This document shows, in pieces, positions 22,536 to 34,400 of a stretch of DNA of 64,000 nucleotides. The position numbers and the translations under genes are program-made. Source of the stretch: Eopsaltria australis (Eukaryota > Chordata > Aves > Passeriformes > Petroicidae); the NCBI GenBank assembly GCA_034509425.1, contig JAVTVJ010000050.1, forward strand, positions 62,001-126,000. Direction: 5' to 3'. Under the pieces are notes generated by a model. That model worked only from the letters and a program-made list of their open reading frames with translations, had not been told where the DNA came from and made no database searches. Position 1 is the first letter of the stretch, and each line of letters opens with the position of its first letter.

Positions 22536-25500
22536 TTAATGCAGTTGAGTAAATGGTGGAAGAAAAGGGAGTGGAGAGGGGGTTATGGCACTTTCCTCTC
22601 AAAGATGAGGAGGCCTCAACAAATACAACTTCAGGCAGCAGTGGAGCTTCATTTTGGCTGACAACTCACAGCACAATAAGCAGTCTTGGCAGCCAAATGT
22701 GACAACATCCTACTGAACAGGGAAAATCCTTTAGTTTGGGGAAGATGGCTGGGTCCCAAAGCTGCTCTCATTTACTGGTTTAGTCTACTACCAACAGAGA
22801 CGCTTCTAAATTACTTGAGGGAGAAACTGTTCAGCCAGATCAGAGGCAGACATCTCCCTCCGTGTGCAATTAGATGTGCTGCCTCCTTTGAGAGGGGGCC
22901 AAAGCAAATGGGAAGCAGCAATTAATGCAGACACCAGCAAGGAGGACCTAAAGTACAGGGCACAGTGTTTATCAGCTGTCACGGCAGAGAAAAGGTCTTT
23001 AATTTGACTGAGGAGGGATGAGCTGTAGCTCAATATTTTTGTGAATTGATTAACTGTTATTTTTCCAGAAGATCCTCATGTGTGCCAGGTGGGAGGGACA
23101 GAAGCTGATTAAATGTAAACTTCTCTGCAAATGCATGTGTGACCTCTGGTATGTTGTTCATTTACACTCCCTTCAGAGGCAGGGAACAGAGCTGGGGAGG
23201 GTTTGCCATGCCTCTGCCCAATTAACCTGGGTGTTTTCAACCAAAGCTTGACACAACTGGGGGATCCTGAGCCTAGAACAAGCCCTTGAGGTCATTATTC
23301 TCATCCTGGCAATAAATCACCCCAAACAATTTGGTTTTCAAGCTGTAGGAGCAGTAAATGCAGTCTCTGATGTGCCAGGGTCTGACCTAGATGGTGAAAT
23401 CTTTGTCACGTGTCCCACCTCTCAATTTGCTGAGAATATTTCAAAAGGAGGCAGGTGAACCACAGTCTCGATGCATCCCTGGTCTTCTACATCTGTTGAT
23501 AAAGGGAAGGAGGACACTTGAGGAGACACCAGGGTGTGTCTGACACATGGTCTGGAAATGAAGCTAAAGCCACTCCAGTATCCCGCAGTGCCAGCAGAGA
23601 TGGTTTTCTTTTCATTTTCTGAGAGGTGCTGCAGCAGAAAACCAGATCTGCTTCCTCAAAGACTGTCACCCCCATCTGGAGAACATAATATTTGACCTGT
23701 GGCTTAATTTGCTGTCAATCTCCCACAGCTCCCAGGAAGGAGCCTCCACCTCTTTTTAACTCGAGGCTGTTACCTCTTGCCCAAAAACCAAGTTTCTCAA
23801 GGCCTGTTCTTGAGCCAAATGAGAAACATGAAATAAATGAATGCAAAACGCAAGCATCTTCCTTTTTAACTGACATCAATAAAAACTCTTTGAAGAGGGA
23901 ATGCTTAGCAAGTGTTAATTAATAGGACTGTCATTGTGACTCCACACTGCCACTGCAGAGTGCACTGAGTCACGGGAGGCACACGTCTCTTTTTGGCTGT
24001 GATTTTCTGTTTTATTGAGCATCTTGTTCTCAGCTGCTACTAGAAGCAGGAAATCTCTCAAAGCTGTGAAGAGCTGATGCAGTTTGTGCCTTGAATTGGT
24101 TGTGCTTTTCCACCTACTCCCCTGCAGAAGTGCCTCCAGCAGCTCTCAGAGGGGGCTGCTGCCCTTCCTGGCTGAGGACTGAAGTGGCTGCAGGGTTGAG
24201 GGTTCCTCCAGCCCAGGCTCCACCACCTCAGCTGTTCAGTCACAACCTCCAGACTTCATCCCCCAACCTCACAGAAGGGCTTTATTGCCTTGTCACATCC
24301 TTTTCTGTGTCCCTCATGGAAGCAATTTCAAGGCTTTGGGACCCCTTGTCTCTGTCGAGTGTGGTCTAAGCACATCCCCATTGATGTAGACTATGAGGAG
24401 CTTTGTTTTTTCCTGCAAACCAAAAATACCAACTTAAAAAAAAAATCTGGAAATAAACAGTTACATGATCCACTGAAATTCATAACAAAGGACAAATTGA
24501 ATCCTTCATGCTGTGTAACAGCCATAAATAAAGGCTTTATGGCTGAGAAGTTGTAGGCAAGGCTCCAGCAAAATTGGATTTATTCCCTCCCCACCCCCTG
24601 CACTATAAGTCTCTGGAAATGGGGGTTCCAAGGGCTGTTCTGACACAACATTAAGTGCAGCTTCTTAAACCAGACTCCCTGCCAGTATTTACAGTTCACA
24701 TTCTGTGCATGGTATGTGTGTATATAACTGCACCAGCTTTTACAGTTGATTTCTCAGTAGTCATGTGAAACCAAAACAACTGATGGGCTGAACTTGGAAT
24801 CACTTGTGCATTTTTCTGATTTAGAATAAAAAAAAGGTCTGCCTTGGTGTTAGGAAAAAACATCTCTTGATGAAAGTTGGTTCAAGTTGGTGGTGGCCCA
24901 ATCTCTCTGAGTGTCATGTTTCTTGTCCCCAAAACCTCTGGCTGGGTTTCCAGGGGAAACCTGCAAGAAGGATTTCAGAACTCAGTTATACAATTGCAAA
25001 GGCAGTAGCTGCATTCTTTCTCTCACAAAGGCCTGGCCCTGTCTCTACTTGCTGCCTTCTCCAAATCTTAGCCCTGAGGTGCCATGAAATATTCCTGTGG
25101 AGTAAATAACCAACTCCCAAATCTGCAGTCCAGCCAGGTCATTCCCTGTTAAGGAAGAGCAACTAATTTCAGTGGATTTAAGAGCTGGTTTCTCACTTCA
25201 GGAGCCAAATATTGGTCAGTAGTGGAAGTAGATCACTGTGAGAAATGCATAAATAAATCAGAAGCAAAACTCCTCACATGTCAGTTTTGCATCAGCTGAG
25301 TATGTTGGTTTGTGTCCCTTTCTTGTGTGCTTAGTATGTAGCCTAAGATAGGAGCTAAAATGAGGAATTATTCTCATTAAACAATTGCCTAAATCCCTCT
25401 TTTTAAAGAGTCTGAGGCAGAGAGATGTGGAGCTACTGACTGCTCTGCTTTTGTCTACAGCTTGTTTTAAACACTGAACAAAATGGCTCAAATTGTTGGG

Positions 25501-26689
25501 ACCTGAGAAATGATATCTTTGAGCTCTGACCCTTCATAACTGGATCCAGACACTCAATGTCTCTGCTTCCACATATTTTATATGAAGCACCTGACACAGC
25601 AGCAACAAATGGCATGGGAATAAATCCAGCAGCCTGCAACAGTTCTCCTTCATTAGCCAAGCCAAAGGTCACCTTGCTGGTGTCACCATCAGTGTCTGGC
25701 CACTGCTTGGGCTATTGGCCACTCTGGACCTTAGTGGAGAGATCGTGCAATGGAAGGGAAGGTGGGCAGCCAGGTCAAAAAAGCCTCTGTGGCTCTTTTT
25801 ACCCTCCACAACCACAGTGACATCTCAAACCTGGAGTGCTGCTCTGGACATTTATCACAACCCCGACGTCCTGGGCTGGAGCCCCAGGTGCTGACACACT
25901 AAAGCACAACAGATCCACTGAGCTCCTGGCATCCCTTCCTTTCTTCTTAAGAGCTTCTTAAAATAAGCCCATTAGCCCCGAGTTATCAGCAGCACGGAGC
26001 TGCTCACTCAGGAGTCACTTCAGCTCCCAGGGAAAGGCAACGAGCGTGGTTTTAATTACGGGCACAGACCCTGCAGTGGACACAGCCACTCACCCCCTCC
26101 CAGCCCCAGACACAAACCCTCCATTCCCCAAATTACTGCTGACTGGCCTGGGATTGGGTTTTATTGCAGACAAGCAAGCCAATTCTTTGAGGGTGAGGTT
26201 AATTCAAGCAGCCCCATGTAGAATTCTAGCCTGCAAATGGTTAAACGCTCGACCGTGCCTGCAAAAACTGGTCAAGTGCAAAGCTGCCTTTCTAAGGGGT
26301 TGTGGGGCTGAGCCCCCCTTTTTCCCCTAGCTTTCCCCAGTACCTTTCCCTGGGGGAAAAAAGTGTGAAGTTGTTGAATCTGTCTATGGCTTGTCCTGTT
26401 TCCCTTTTAAATACAAAGCCAAACTTAAGCTGTTTTAAGATTGTGCTGTCTTCATTTACAGAATTAATTCCTACATGAGGATTCTATTGGAGAAAACAGC
26501 AGATTTATCCCAAAGTGGTAAACCTCACAATACCAAGAAACGTCTTTCCAAATATTAAAATTAAAAAGTCTGTTCCTATTGCCTGGTAACAGACCCTTGG
26601 AAAACCAGCTAGGAAACAAATCAGTGTATTAAACCTGTTATCCTAAACTTCTGGTCTTTCTCAGCTGCTGATTTAGGAATCCAAATTCC

Positions 26690-27400
26690 ACAGCATCAAG
26701 CAGAAAAACGGAATAGATATTTTTATTTAAAACAGAGTAACTCAAAGTGGCCATAATAACCCATTTGTGTTGCTTTTGTACTCGGGTAATGAATGACTGT
26801 AGTATAAAGTGCTCCTAGTTTTTGCCTCGAGGTCTTGTCAATCATTACCTGATAAATAAAAACTTCAAACAGGCTCCTTTTAGCTTAATTGGGCAGAATT
26901 TCTCTCTGAAGGAAGGTTGACTACAGAGAGTAATGTGTTTGTGGCAGCAGTGGAAGTCAGCAGGCAGGGTATTGGGATGGAAGCACGGAGAGGATGGGAA
27001 TTCTGAACTCAAAAGATGACTCTTTGGGGATTTTTATCCAGAAGGATCTGTTCCCATTGCAGAGCTGAGGGACTGGATCCAGCAGCAGAGGGAATCCTGC
27101 ACCCCTGGCCGTGCCCTGAGCTGTGCTTGTGCAAGCTCTGCTGTCCCTCTCTGGTTTTAGGCTTTACAGCTGACACTTCCATAACAATCAGGAATCTTAA
27201 AATTGCACTAAGGCTTATTTAAATCATTATTTTTTATTATACGAACGCTGGCAGCAACGGAGGCAGTTTCCTGCATAGGGACAAAAGGATCTTATTGTCA
27301 GTGCTGGAACAGATCTGAAACAACTCAATTAAGCAAACATAACATCCTCAAAGTTTGGCCTGAAAGGAAGTTAAAATAACTGTTCTATAAAATGTTTTAA
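26690..27400. promoter_or_regulatory. Candidate conserved non-coding stretch about 1.3-2 kb beyond the BMP7 3' end
   Basis: AT-rich, repeat-free sequence with CAATCATTACC, TTAATTGGGC and AACTCAATTAAGC homeodomain-like sites and a few retained CpGs (ACTCGGG, CCTCGAGG, TACGAACG). It has no coding signal. Conservation and function are inferred from appearance only. Confidence 0.25.
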
Positions 27401-28670
27401 ATGTGCTTTAAAATGTCATTACTCAGATAAATCTAGCTGTTTGGAAGCTCATTCACCAGGGTTTTATGGCCCTGCCAGTTTATGGCAGTGCATGTACTCA
27501 TGTCAAGAATTCCTCTTCCAGAACAGTAGATGAGGAGACAAAGCCACAGGAGTGCTGCAGACCAAGGGGAGGCTGCAACCCGCTTGGGAATGGAGTTTTG
27601 GCTCCCAGGCTGGGAAAGCTGCTCCAAAGCACATCCAGCCACTTGTGTGTATTTGTGGCAGAGCTGGAGACCAAAAGATATTTCATGATATAAGGCTGGA
27701 TGTGTTGAGGTCAGTGCTGTTGGCTGCAGGACTGGCCCTGCAAGGAAAAAATATTTATTTTATTCCTTCTCCCCTTGCTGGCACCACCCCTGCCTTACAC
27801 CTAAATGAAGAGAATTGGGACCATAAGGAGAAATAGCAGAGGATCCCCCTTCTAAAACGTGTCCAGGCCTACAGAAGCTGAGTAGGTCTCATTCTACACC
27901 AATAAAGGTCCTTCCACTGATGCTTTGCTGGACTTTCAGAGCAGTGCACAAAGCAAATTTACTTATGACGTTGTAATTGCTCGTGGAAGATGGCAGATTA
28001 ACTCCAAAATGCTGATGATTTAATCCTCTGGCCCAGCAAATCTGTGTAAACTGGCACAACTCTGCTCACAGTTCAAAGTCAACAAGAACCCCAAAACTGC
28101 TGTTCTGCCCTGAAGATATAGTGCTCAGTTAATAGAGGGATTTAGACCATTATTTTTTTCAGCTGCCTCCATGGCAATGCAGTGTGGTATCCACAGTAGG
28201 AAACCTCATGCCAGCAGCATCTCTCAAATATGCTAAAACAATCTAAATTAGAAAATGTCAGCTTCTTGGCTGATGTTTCTTTGGAGTTTCTTTCTTCCTT
28301 TCTTGTGCCTCTATAATTTTATTGGGATGACTAAATCTCTGAACTATGTTAGCAGTAAACAGAACTAATTTACCCCCTGCTTCTTTGAAACAGCTGCTGA
28401 CAGCTGCACTATAATTCAATCATGGATCTTTGCAGAGCAGACTGCAAAACACATCCATATTTTTGCTATTCTTCCCTCCCTGTTGTATTTGGACCAAAGG
28501 AGCTGCACCAAATAATGACATGTGACAGTTTTGCCCGTACATAGAGACTGAGCTGCATGAAAACAGAGGCTCAAGATGAAATGTGTTCCAGCTAAGAAGG
28601 TCCTCTGAATAAAAGAATAACCACACAGATACACAACGTCGTCGGGATATCTTTTGTAAAGTTGCAATGA

Positions 28671-28676
28671 TTTATT
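28671..28676 (-). terminator. BMP7: Candidate distal poly(A) signal AATAAA of BMP7
   Basis: The minus strand reads AAAATAAATCATTGCAAC here. It is followed within about 30-45 nt by a GU-rich element (ACGTTGTGTATCTGTGTGG). This spacing and order are those of a working cleavage and polyadenylation site, with cleavage expected around 28650. Confidence 0.55.
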
Positions 28677-28878
28677 TTACTGGTTTGTACAAAAAGGCTT
28701 CTGACAACTGCTCCATGAAAAGAACCAGAAATGTGTATGCATTTTTGCCAACTGTTAATAAATATCTTCTTAAATAAGGAAACAAATGTGTTTAGGAACC
28801 GAGAATCATTTTTCCTGCATGTGATTGAAAAGGAATCCAGAGATGGAAATAAATAATTTTTCTTCCGCTTGTGACAAC

Positions 28879-28886
28879 TATTTACA
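28879..28886 (-). promoter_or_regulatory. Pumilio-type element UGUAAAUA in the BMP7 3'UTR
   Basis: The minus strand contains TGTAAATA, an exact match to the UGUANAUA consensus bound by PUF proteins. It lies about 200 nt upstream of the distal poly(A) signal. An eight-base match can occur by chance, so function is an inference. Confidence 0.3.
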
Positions 28887-30859
28887 CAAAAATGTACAAA
28901 CAGTGAAGCTGATGTTGAGCCTAGCAACAGAAATCCTGTTATTATGCTTAAAAACAACAACAAGAAACCAAAACAGAAACAATCCCCACATAATATTTAA
29001 TATATGAGTCCTATACAGCAAGACACCGTGGTCCAAGTTAAAAATGCAATACACCAACGCAGTGACCACCAACACAGAAACACCCGCAAGAGAAAACTAA
29101 TCCTTGACTACTAAATAGTGGAAGTTCAGGCATGATTAGCTTTTAACTTTCTAGGCAGCATCTTCCCTTCCTTTAGGAGGTTTACAGAAGCACTGGTGTA
29201 TATATGTATACAATGTCAGAAGATGCTTCCCAGCTGTGTGATTCCAGCTCCTCGCTCTAAACCAGGGATGCACTGAGGGCAGTTTTGGCTCTTTGTGGTG
29301 GCTGGTGCTGCCTGCAGGCTCCAGGAGAGCTGGACTTTGGCTTCAGCTGTAGTCCTGCCCTGTGGCTGCCTGTGTTTGCCCAAAGTCTCCCCATGGGGAA
29401 GTTCTCAGGGTCCTGCCTGTGGAGGGTGCCTGCTGCAGCCAGGCTGCTCCTGCAGATGTTGGAGTGGCCTGGGGAAATGCCAGGCACACCTGGCAAGGTG
29501 GCAGCTGCTCACCAAGGCCCCCATCCAAAACCTGCCAATGGCATGGATGGACTTCCACTTTCCCATCAGTCTAATCCTGCTACTGGGAAAACTGCTGGGA
29601 AAACACCAAATGACTTAAATGAGATGAGAATTAGGCCATCAGAAACAAGTTTCCAATTTATTTCATAGACAGTAGGGGTTTTTTTCATCCTTTGCTTATT
29701 CTTTTTAAAGTGAGGCATCTGGTCTGGATTTGATCTGCGACTTAAAGGGAGAAGAGCAGTGAGTGAAGTCCAGAATTTCATTTATCTTCTTTCTCTAACA
29801 CTCCTCTAAGGCAAGATGTGGAGCCAAGTCCCTACTGCGGCTGCATGGCCCCATCTGCTCACTGAGCAGAGACCCATCTCCAGGGATTTATGATGTCCTG
29901 GACCCATCTGTTGGAGGTTTAGCTTTTTTGAAGTTTGGAGATTTAGAGCTGGGTGTGCTGGACGTGGTGTTTTATTGGGCATTATTTTCTTTTTATCTCC
30001 CTGGTGAAATTTGTGCCAATCCTACTTTGGTGCGTGCCAAAGTGGGGAATTGGTTTGTGATTGGTTATTGCAACTCTGTATTCTTCTTTGCAACAACTTT
30101 AATTGAGTCTTAATAACTTAAATGTGATGTTTGTGTAACCTGTGACTTTAAAAGAAGGAAAAAGAAAAGCCTTGAGGGGACATTTTCTTGTTTCTGGTTC
30201 CAGCTCCTTGGTGGCCCTTGAAAGGGATTGTTTTGGGGTTTGTTGAGGTGCAGCCAACAGAGCAGGGGGTTTATCAGAAGCACTGGCCCCAGGAAGGAAG
30301 GATTCCTGGCTTGTTCCCAGCCTGTGGTGCTGGGTGTACATCCCAGCTCACAGCACCTTCTGCACTTGAGCCTCCAAGTCCTTGGAAAAGTGCTGGAGCT
30401 TGTTCCCTCAGGGAAGTCAATGGACATTTTCCACACAGCAGCAGGATCTGTAGTTACAGCTCTGTAACTGCTCAGGGCACCCCAGCTAAACATCAGGTTT
30501 AATCCCTGTTTCTCAGCATTTTGCTGCTTTCCTGTTTCAAGTTCATAGCAAATTCAAATACTTTCTGGCTGCAAGAGGAAATTTCCTTCCTTGTTGATAG
30601 AAAGAAGCACACCCCAAAATTCTCGCTCTTTGAAGCACTTTTCTTCAATTCTTTTGCTTGCCAATTGATTTTTTTTCCTTAGCCTAATCTGTCCTTTGAA
30701 TTTGTGTCAATCCACATCCAGCTTTTGCTACCGTAGTTTAAAACTGGAAGCTGCATGTAATTCATCCTTGGTTTTGCTTACGAAATTGAAGCAGAGGGAT
30801 GGAAGCAATGATTCTCTAACAAAATACCTGTTCACTCCAGGTATATTTTGTTCACTTAT

Positions 30860-30865
30860 TTTATT
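30860..30865 (-). terminator. BMP7: Candidate proximal poly(A) signal AATAAA of BMP7
   Basis: The minus strand reads GCAATAAAATAAGTG here, about 430 nt after the stop codon. The downstream sequence is only moderately U/GU-rich (ATTTTGTTAG). It could give a short 3'UTR isoform or be unused. Confidence 0.25.
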
Positions 30866-31293
30866 GCAAACCGTGTTACAGGAACTACACACACTTATTA
30901 GTCACAGCACAGTCTCACCTTGGATAGATTATCACTGTTTTACTCACAATCAGCACTGGTGAGTTTGCAATCTCCAGAAAGACTCATTTGCAAAAGTATG
31001 AACTGTAGGAGCCAATTTTGTAAGCAGATTTGGTTTTAAACGGTTTCTCTGGCTTGTTTCAGTTTACAAGCTCATTGTCTGTAATAAACTAAAACAAAAT
31101 GTGTTCAAATGCCTCTTTAGATCCAGAAACTGTTCCATTGTCTGAACTTTCAGAGGCCTGGTCTTAAAACGGTTTGGGATTTTTTTAAACCCATGGCTGG
31201 AGCACCAACCTTTCCCCCTCCCCCACACAGCCATACAAACCCACTCTTTACAAATAACTTCTTCTTCCTTTCTTCTTTCTCTTTCCTACAAAT

Positions 31294-31443
31294 CTAGTGG
31301 CAACCACATGCTCGTACCACCATGTTCCTGTATTTTTTTAAGATAACATTGGAGCTGTCATCAAAATAGAGCACTGAGATGGCGTTGAGTTGTGTAGGAG
31401 CACAGCAGGGTTTCGGCACAGTCTCTGGGTTTATAAAGTGAAC
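31294..31443 (-). CDS. BMP7: BMP7 exon 7 (C-terminus of the ligand and stop codon)
   Basis: This terminal coding exon begins after acceptor CCCCAG and encodes [20 protein letters not shown], then [20 protein letters not shown], then MVVRACGCH and TAG (31294-31296). CC provides the interchain-disulfide cysteine next to a knot cysteine, and CGC completes the knot. The exon continues into the 3'UTR to the left. Confidence 0.97.
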   Translation of the reverse strand, partial: VHFINPETVPKPCCAPTQLNAISVLYFDDSSNVILKKYRNMVVRACGCH

Positions 31444-34400
31444 CTGGGGAATGAAAGCAGAGGAATGTTAAGATTTACTTTTCCCCTCTCCTCCCCCATA
31501 TTCTTCTTTCCTGGGTGACCTTCTGCCTGTCCCATAGCCTCACTCAGCAGCTGAGCTGTGTAAATCTGGGATTCACTGACCCCTTCCTCAGCCTGACCCC
31601 AAATCCAATTTTGGTGGCAGCACAGAGTGGATCCCTACAGAGTTTTCCCAAGAGATGCTGATAGTGGGTCTGATGTCCTGCTCCTTCCTTCCCATGCAGT
31701 GGGACTAAAGCCCCATTACAGTGTCTATCACAGGGTCCTTTGAAACCAGAGAGAGCCTGGCAATGCCTGCAGCAAAGACAAGGCCATTTCTGGCCAGCTA
31801 CAAATTCAGGCCACTCAGCCAGATGTGTGGAGGCAGATGCTGCAGGCACCTTGAGAGCTAAGGCAGACCTTCCTTCCCTTGTTAGCTGTGAGACCCTTTT
31901 GTACACAAATTTATTTCTGAGTAGCACCTGTCAGGTGTGTTAGGAGATAGGGTGCACCTACCAGTGTCTGTACAATGGCATGGTTTGTAGCATTCATGTA
32001 GGAATTCAAGGGGAAAGCACATTCTCCTTCACAGTAATAGGCAGCGTAGCCCTCTGGAGCAATGATCCAGTCCTTGGTTAAATTGAAGCCATTGGATTGT
32101 GGAGAAAAACAAATGCAGTGAAACAAAAAAGCCGACCAGCACATAAATCTAAACATTCATACACCCATGCACAGCTACAGTGGCCCGCAAAATAAAAATT
32201 TGCCCCCCTGGCCTTTCTAAAGCTCTCTTACAGGCCCCCAAAGTGCCTGCTCTTCCTGGAGGGACACATCCCACATTGCAAACGTGCCCACAGAGCAGCT
32301 GAACATCTGGGTTTAGTTGTTCATCCATTCAGCAGTGTCCTCCTGGCTGTCCACAAGGATCACTTCACCCAGCAACACAATGCAGACATGAGCTTTCAGA
32401 AAGGAAAATGTCTCTAACCAGGCCTAAAAAATGAAAATGGGGAGCTGTGTGTGCCTTCAGCATGGCCAGAGGACCTGAAGGCCACAGCTCCTCCAAAGGA
32501 CCTGGGCATGTTGAGCTTCCAGCCAGTCCCACACTCAATATTTGTAAACCCAACTTAGCAGAAGCACTTCAGCACGCTAAAGGCAGTCTACAATACCTTT
32601 CCCCTCAGGATTTGAAATAAAAAATCCAGTTAGTGGCTTGACCTCACTGCTGAAGTTTGATAAAAGATGTGCCAAGGCAGCCCTGTCCCACCCTGGTCAC
32701 CCTTACCTGCCACCCCAGGTCCCTGAAGCTGACGTAGAGCTCGTGTTTCTTGCAGGCCTGTCGCTGGTCACTGCTGCTGTTCTCTGCCAGGGGACAAAGG
32801 TGGCCGTGAGGCTGGGCTGCCCCAGCTCCCACAGCCCTCAGCAGGGACAGAGCCATCACTGCTCATCTCATCTCAGCTTTTTATTTTAGCTGATTTACTT
32901 ATATGATGGCTGGCTTCAACATACGTGAAATGCACTTCTGGCTTTTTTGTGCCAAGCCAAAAAATGCTTGGGAAAGTAGGTTTTTTATCTTTATTTTTTT
33001 TACCCTGGACTTCCTCTGACCTCCTAATAGCAACATGCAGATCACTCTGATTATTGCCTACACACAAAAGGAGAATCAGTGCAGTTTTAAAGTTTTGTCC
33101 ATCCTGGGTATGTAGCTTGAGCTGAAGACCCAAGCAGAAGCACCAGAAAGAATGGCTCAGGAAGAATTTCTTCACTGAAAGGGTGGTCAGGCATTGGAAG
33201 GAGCTGCCAGGGAGAGGTGGAGTCCCCATCCTTGGAGGTGTTCAAGGGACAGAACGTGGCACTCGGTGCTCTGGGCTGGTGACAAGGTGGGGATTGATGC
33301 AAAGGTTGGACTTGATGATCTTGGAGGTCTTTTCCAACCTTAATGATTCTATAAAAATATGATCAGAAGTTCTGCTTTCCTTCTGCCTCTCACAACCTCT
33401 CCTTTCACTCAGTGAGGAGCTCCCTGAAGCAGCTGGAATTTGCTGCTGCCTCAGCAGAGCCAGCCCTGAGCTGTGGCTCCTGCTGGGACTGTCACCATGG
33501 GTCCATTACTCTGAGGTATCACTTAATTAAGCCACATTTCCATTTCAAATGCCTGATGGAGTTTTCTTCCAAATTAGGAAGCACAGCTCCCCCCAGAAGA
33601 GCTGTGGTTATCCTGAGATTGAATGGGTTTTCCTCTTCTGTGCAAGAAATTTGGGATTGCTATGCTATTTAGGGGCTAAAATTAAGACCACAAACCCTGA
33701 AAATGGACAGCATTTGGATTCAGATCCACTCATCACTTGCTCTTTGGTTGGATGTAATGATCTTCCATTTTAAAATGAGGACTTATTTCATACGGGACAA
33801 AAGGAGGTTTTGTGCTTGGGGAAGAGGTGCTTGGGGCTTTTTTTAGAATTTGAATTAAGAAAATCCCTCAGCTTAACACTGCTTCAAAGCTACATTCCTC
33901 CTCCTGATGTTTTCGGAATAACCCCTAATCCCACACAGTTTCAAACCAGTGATGGACCAGAGAGCCAGCAAACAAACAACGGGTGAGAAACCATTCCCAC
34001 ATCATCCCCCACCCACAAACGTGGGCCCAGCCCCCTGAGCTGTACCTGCCACGTTGGACACCCGGAAAGCCTCCTGGTTCTTTGGTGTTTTGGATCTGTT
34101 CTGGCTCCTCTGCTTGCCCCCCGTGGAGCGGATGCTGCGCAGGTGAACCTCGGTGGCTTTGAAGAAGGCGACGGTGAAGGGCTGCTTGTTCTGGGGGCCG
34201 TGCCTCCCGATGAGCCCCGCCAGCTTGGGGTTGATGCTTTGTCCTGCACACACGACAGAGAGGTGAGAGAGCCTGCAGCGCCAGGAGAACACAGGGCAGA
34301 GCTGCTGCCTGCTCAGGGTCACTCCTGGCCATGGCATCAACCCACCAAAGAGCTGGATTCAATCAGCAAGCCTGCTTCTGACAAGAGCAGCTCAGCACAG

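Larger units (their letters stand above)
18641..28649. other. Intergenic DNA immediately downstream of BMP7
   Basis: No supported gene. It contains one MIR-like relic, a (CTG)6 run, and repeat-poor AT-rich stretches at about 23680-23940 and 26690-27400 that look like conserved non-coding DNA. In mammals the region 3' of BMP7 is a long gene-poor interval before TFAP2C, which fits the absence of exons here. Confidence 0.7.
28650..31293 (-). other. BMP7: Probable BMP7 3' untranslated region
   Basis: On the minus strand, sequence after the stop runs to a strong poly(A) signal at 28671-28676, followed about 20 nt later by a GU-rich tract. The distal part (about 28650-29230) is AT-rich and non-repetitive. 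It contains AUUUA-type elements and a UGUAAAUA Pumilio-type octamer (28879-28886). The middle part (about 29250-29560) is more GC-rich. The extent is inferred: a shorter 3'UTR ending near 30840 is possible, and only RNA evidence could decide. Confidence 0.5.

Noticed and set aside
31294..34243. Assignment to BMP5 or BMP6 instead of BMP7
   Set aside because: The mature N-terminus [18 protein letters not shown] and the [20 protein letters not shown] / [20 protein letters not shown] segments fit BMP7. As I recall, BMP5 and BMP6 differ at several of these positions.
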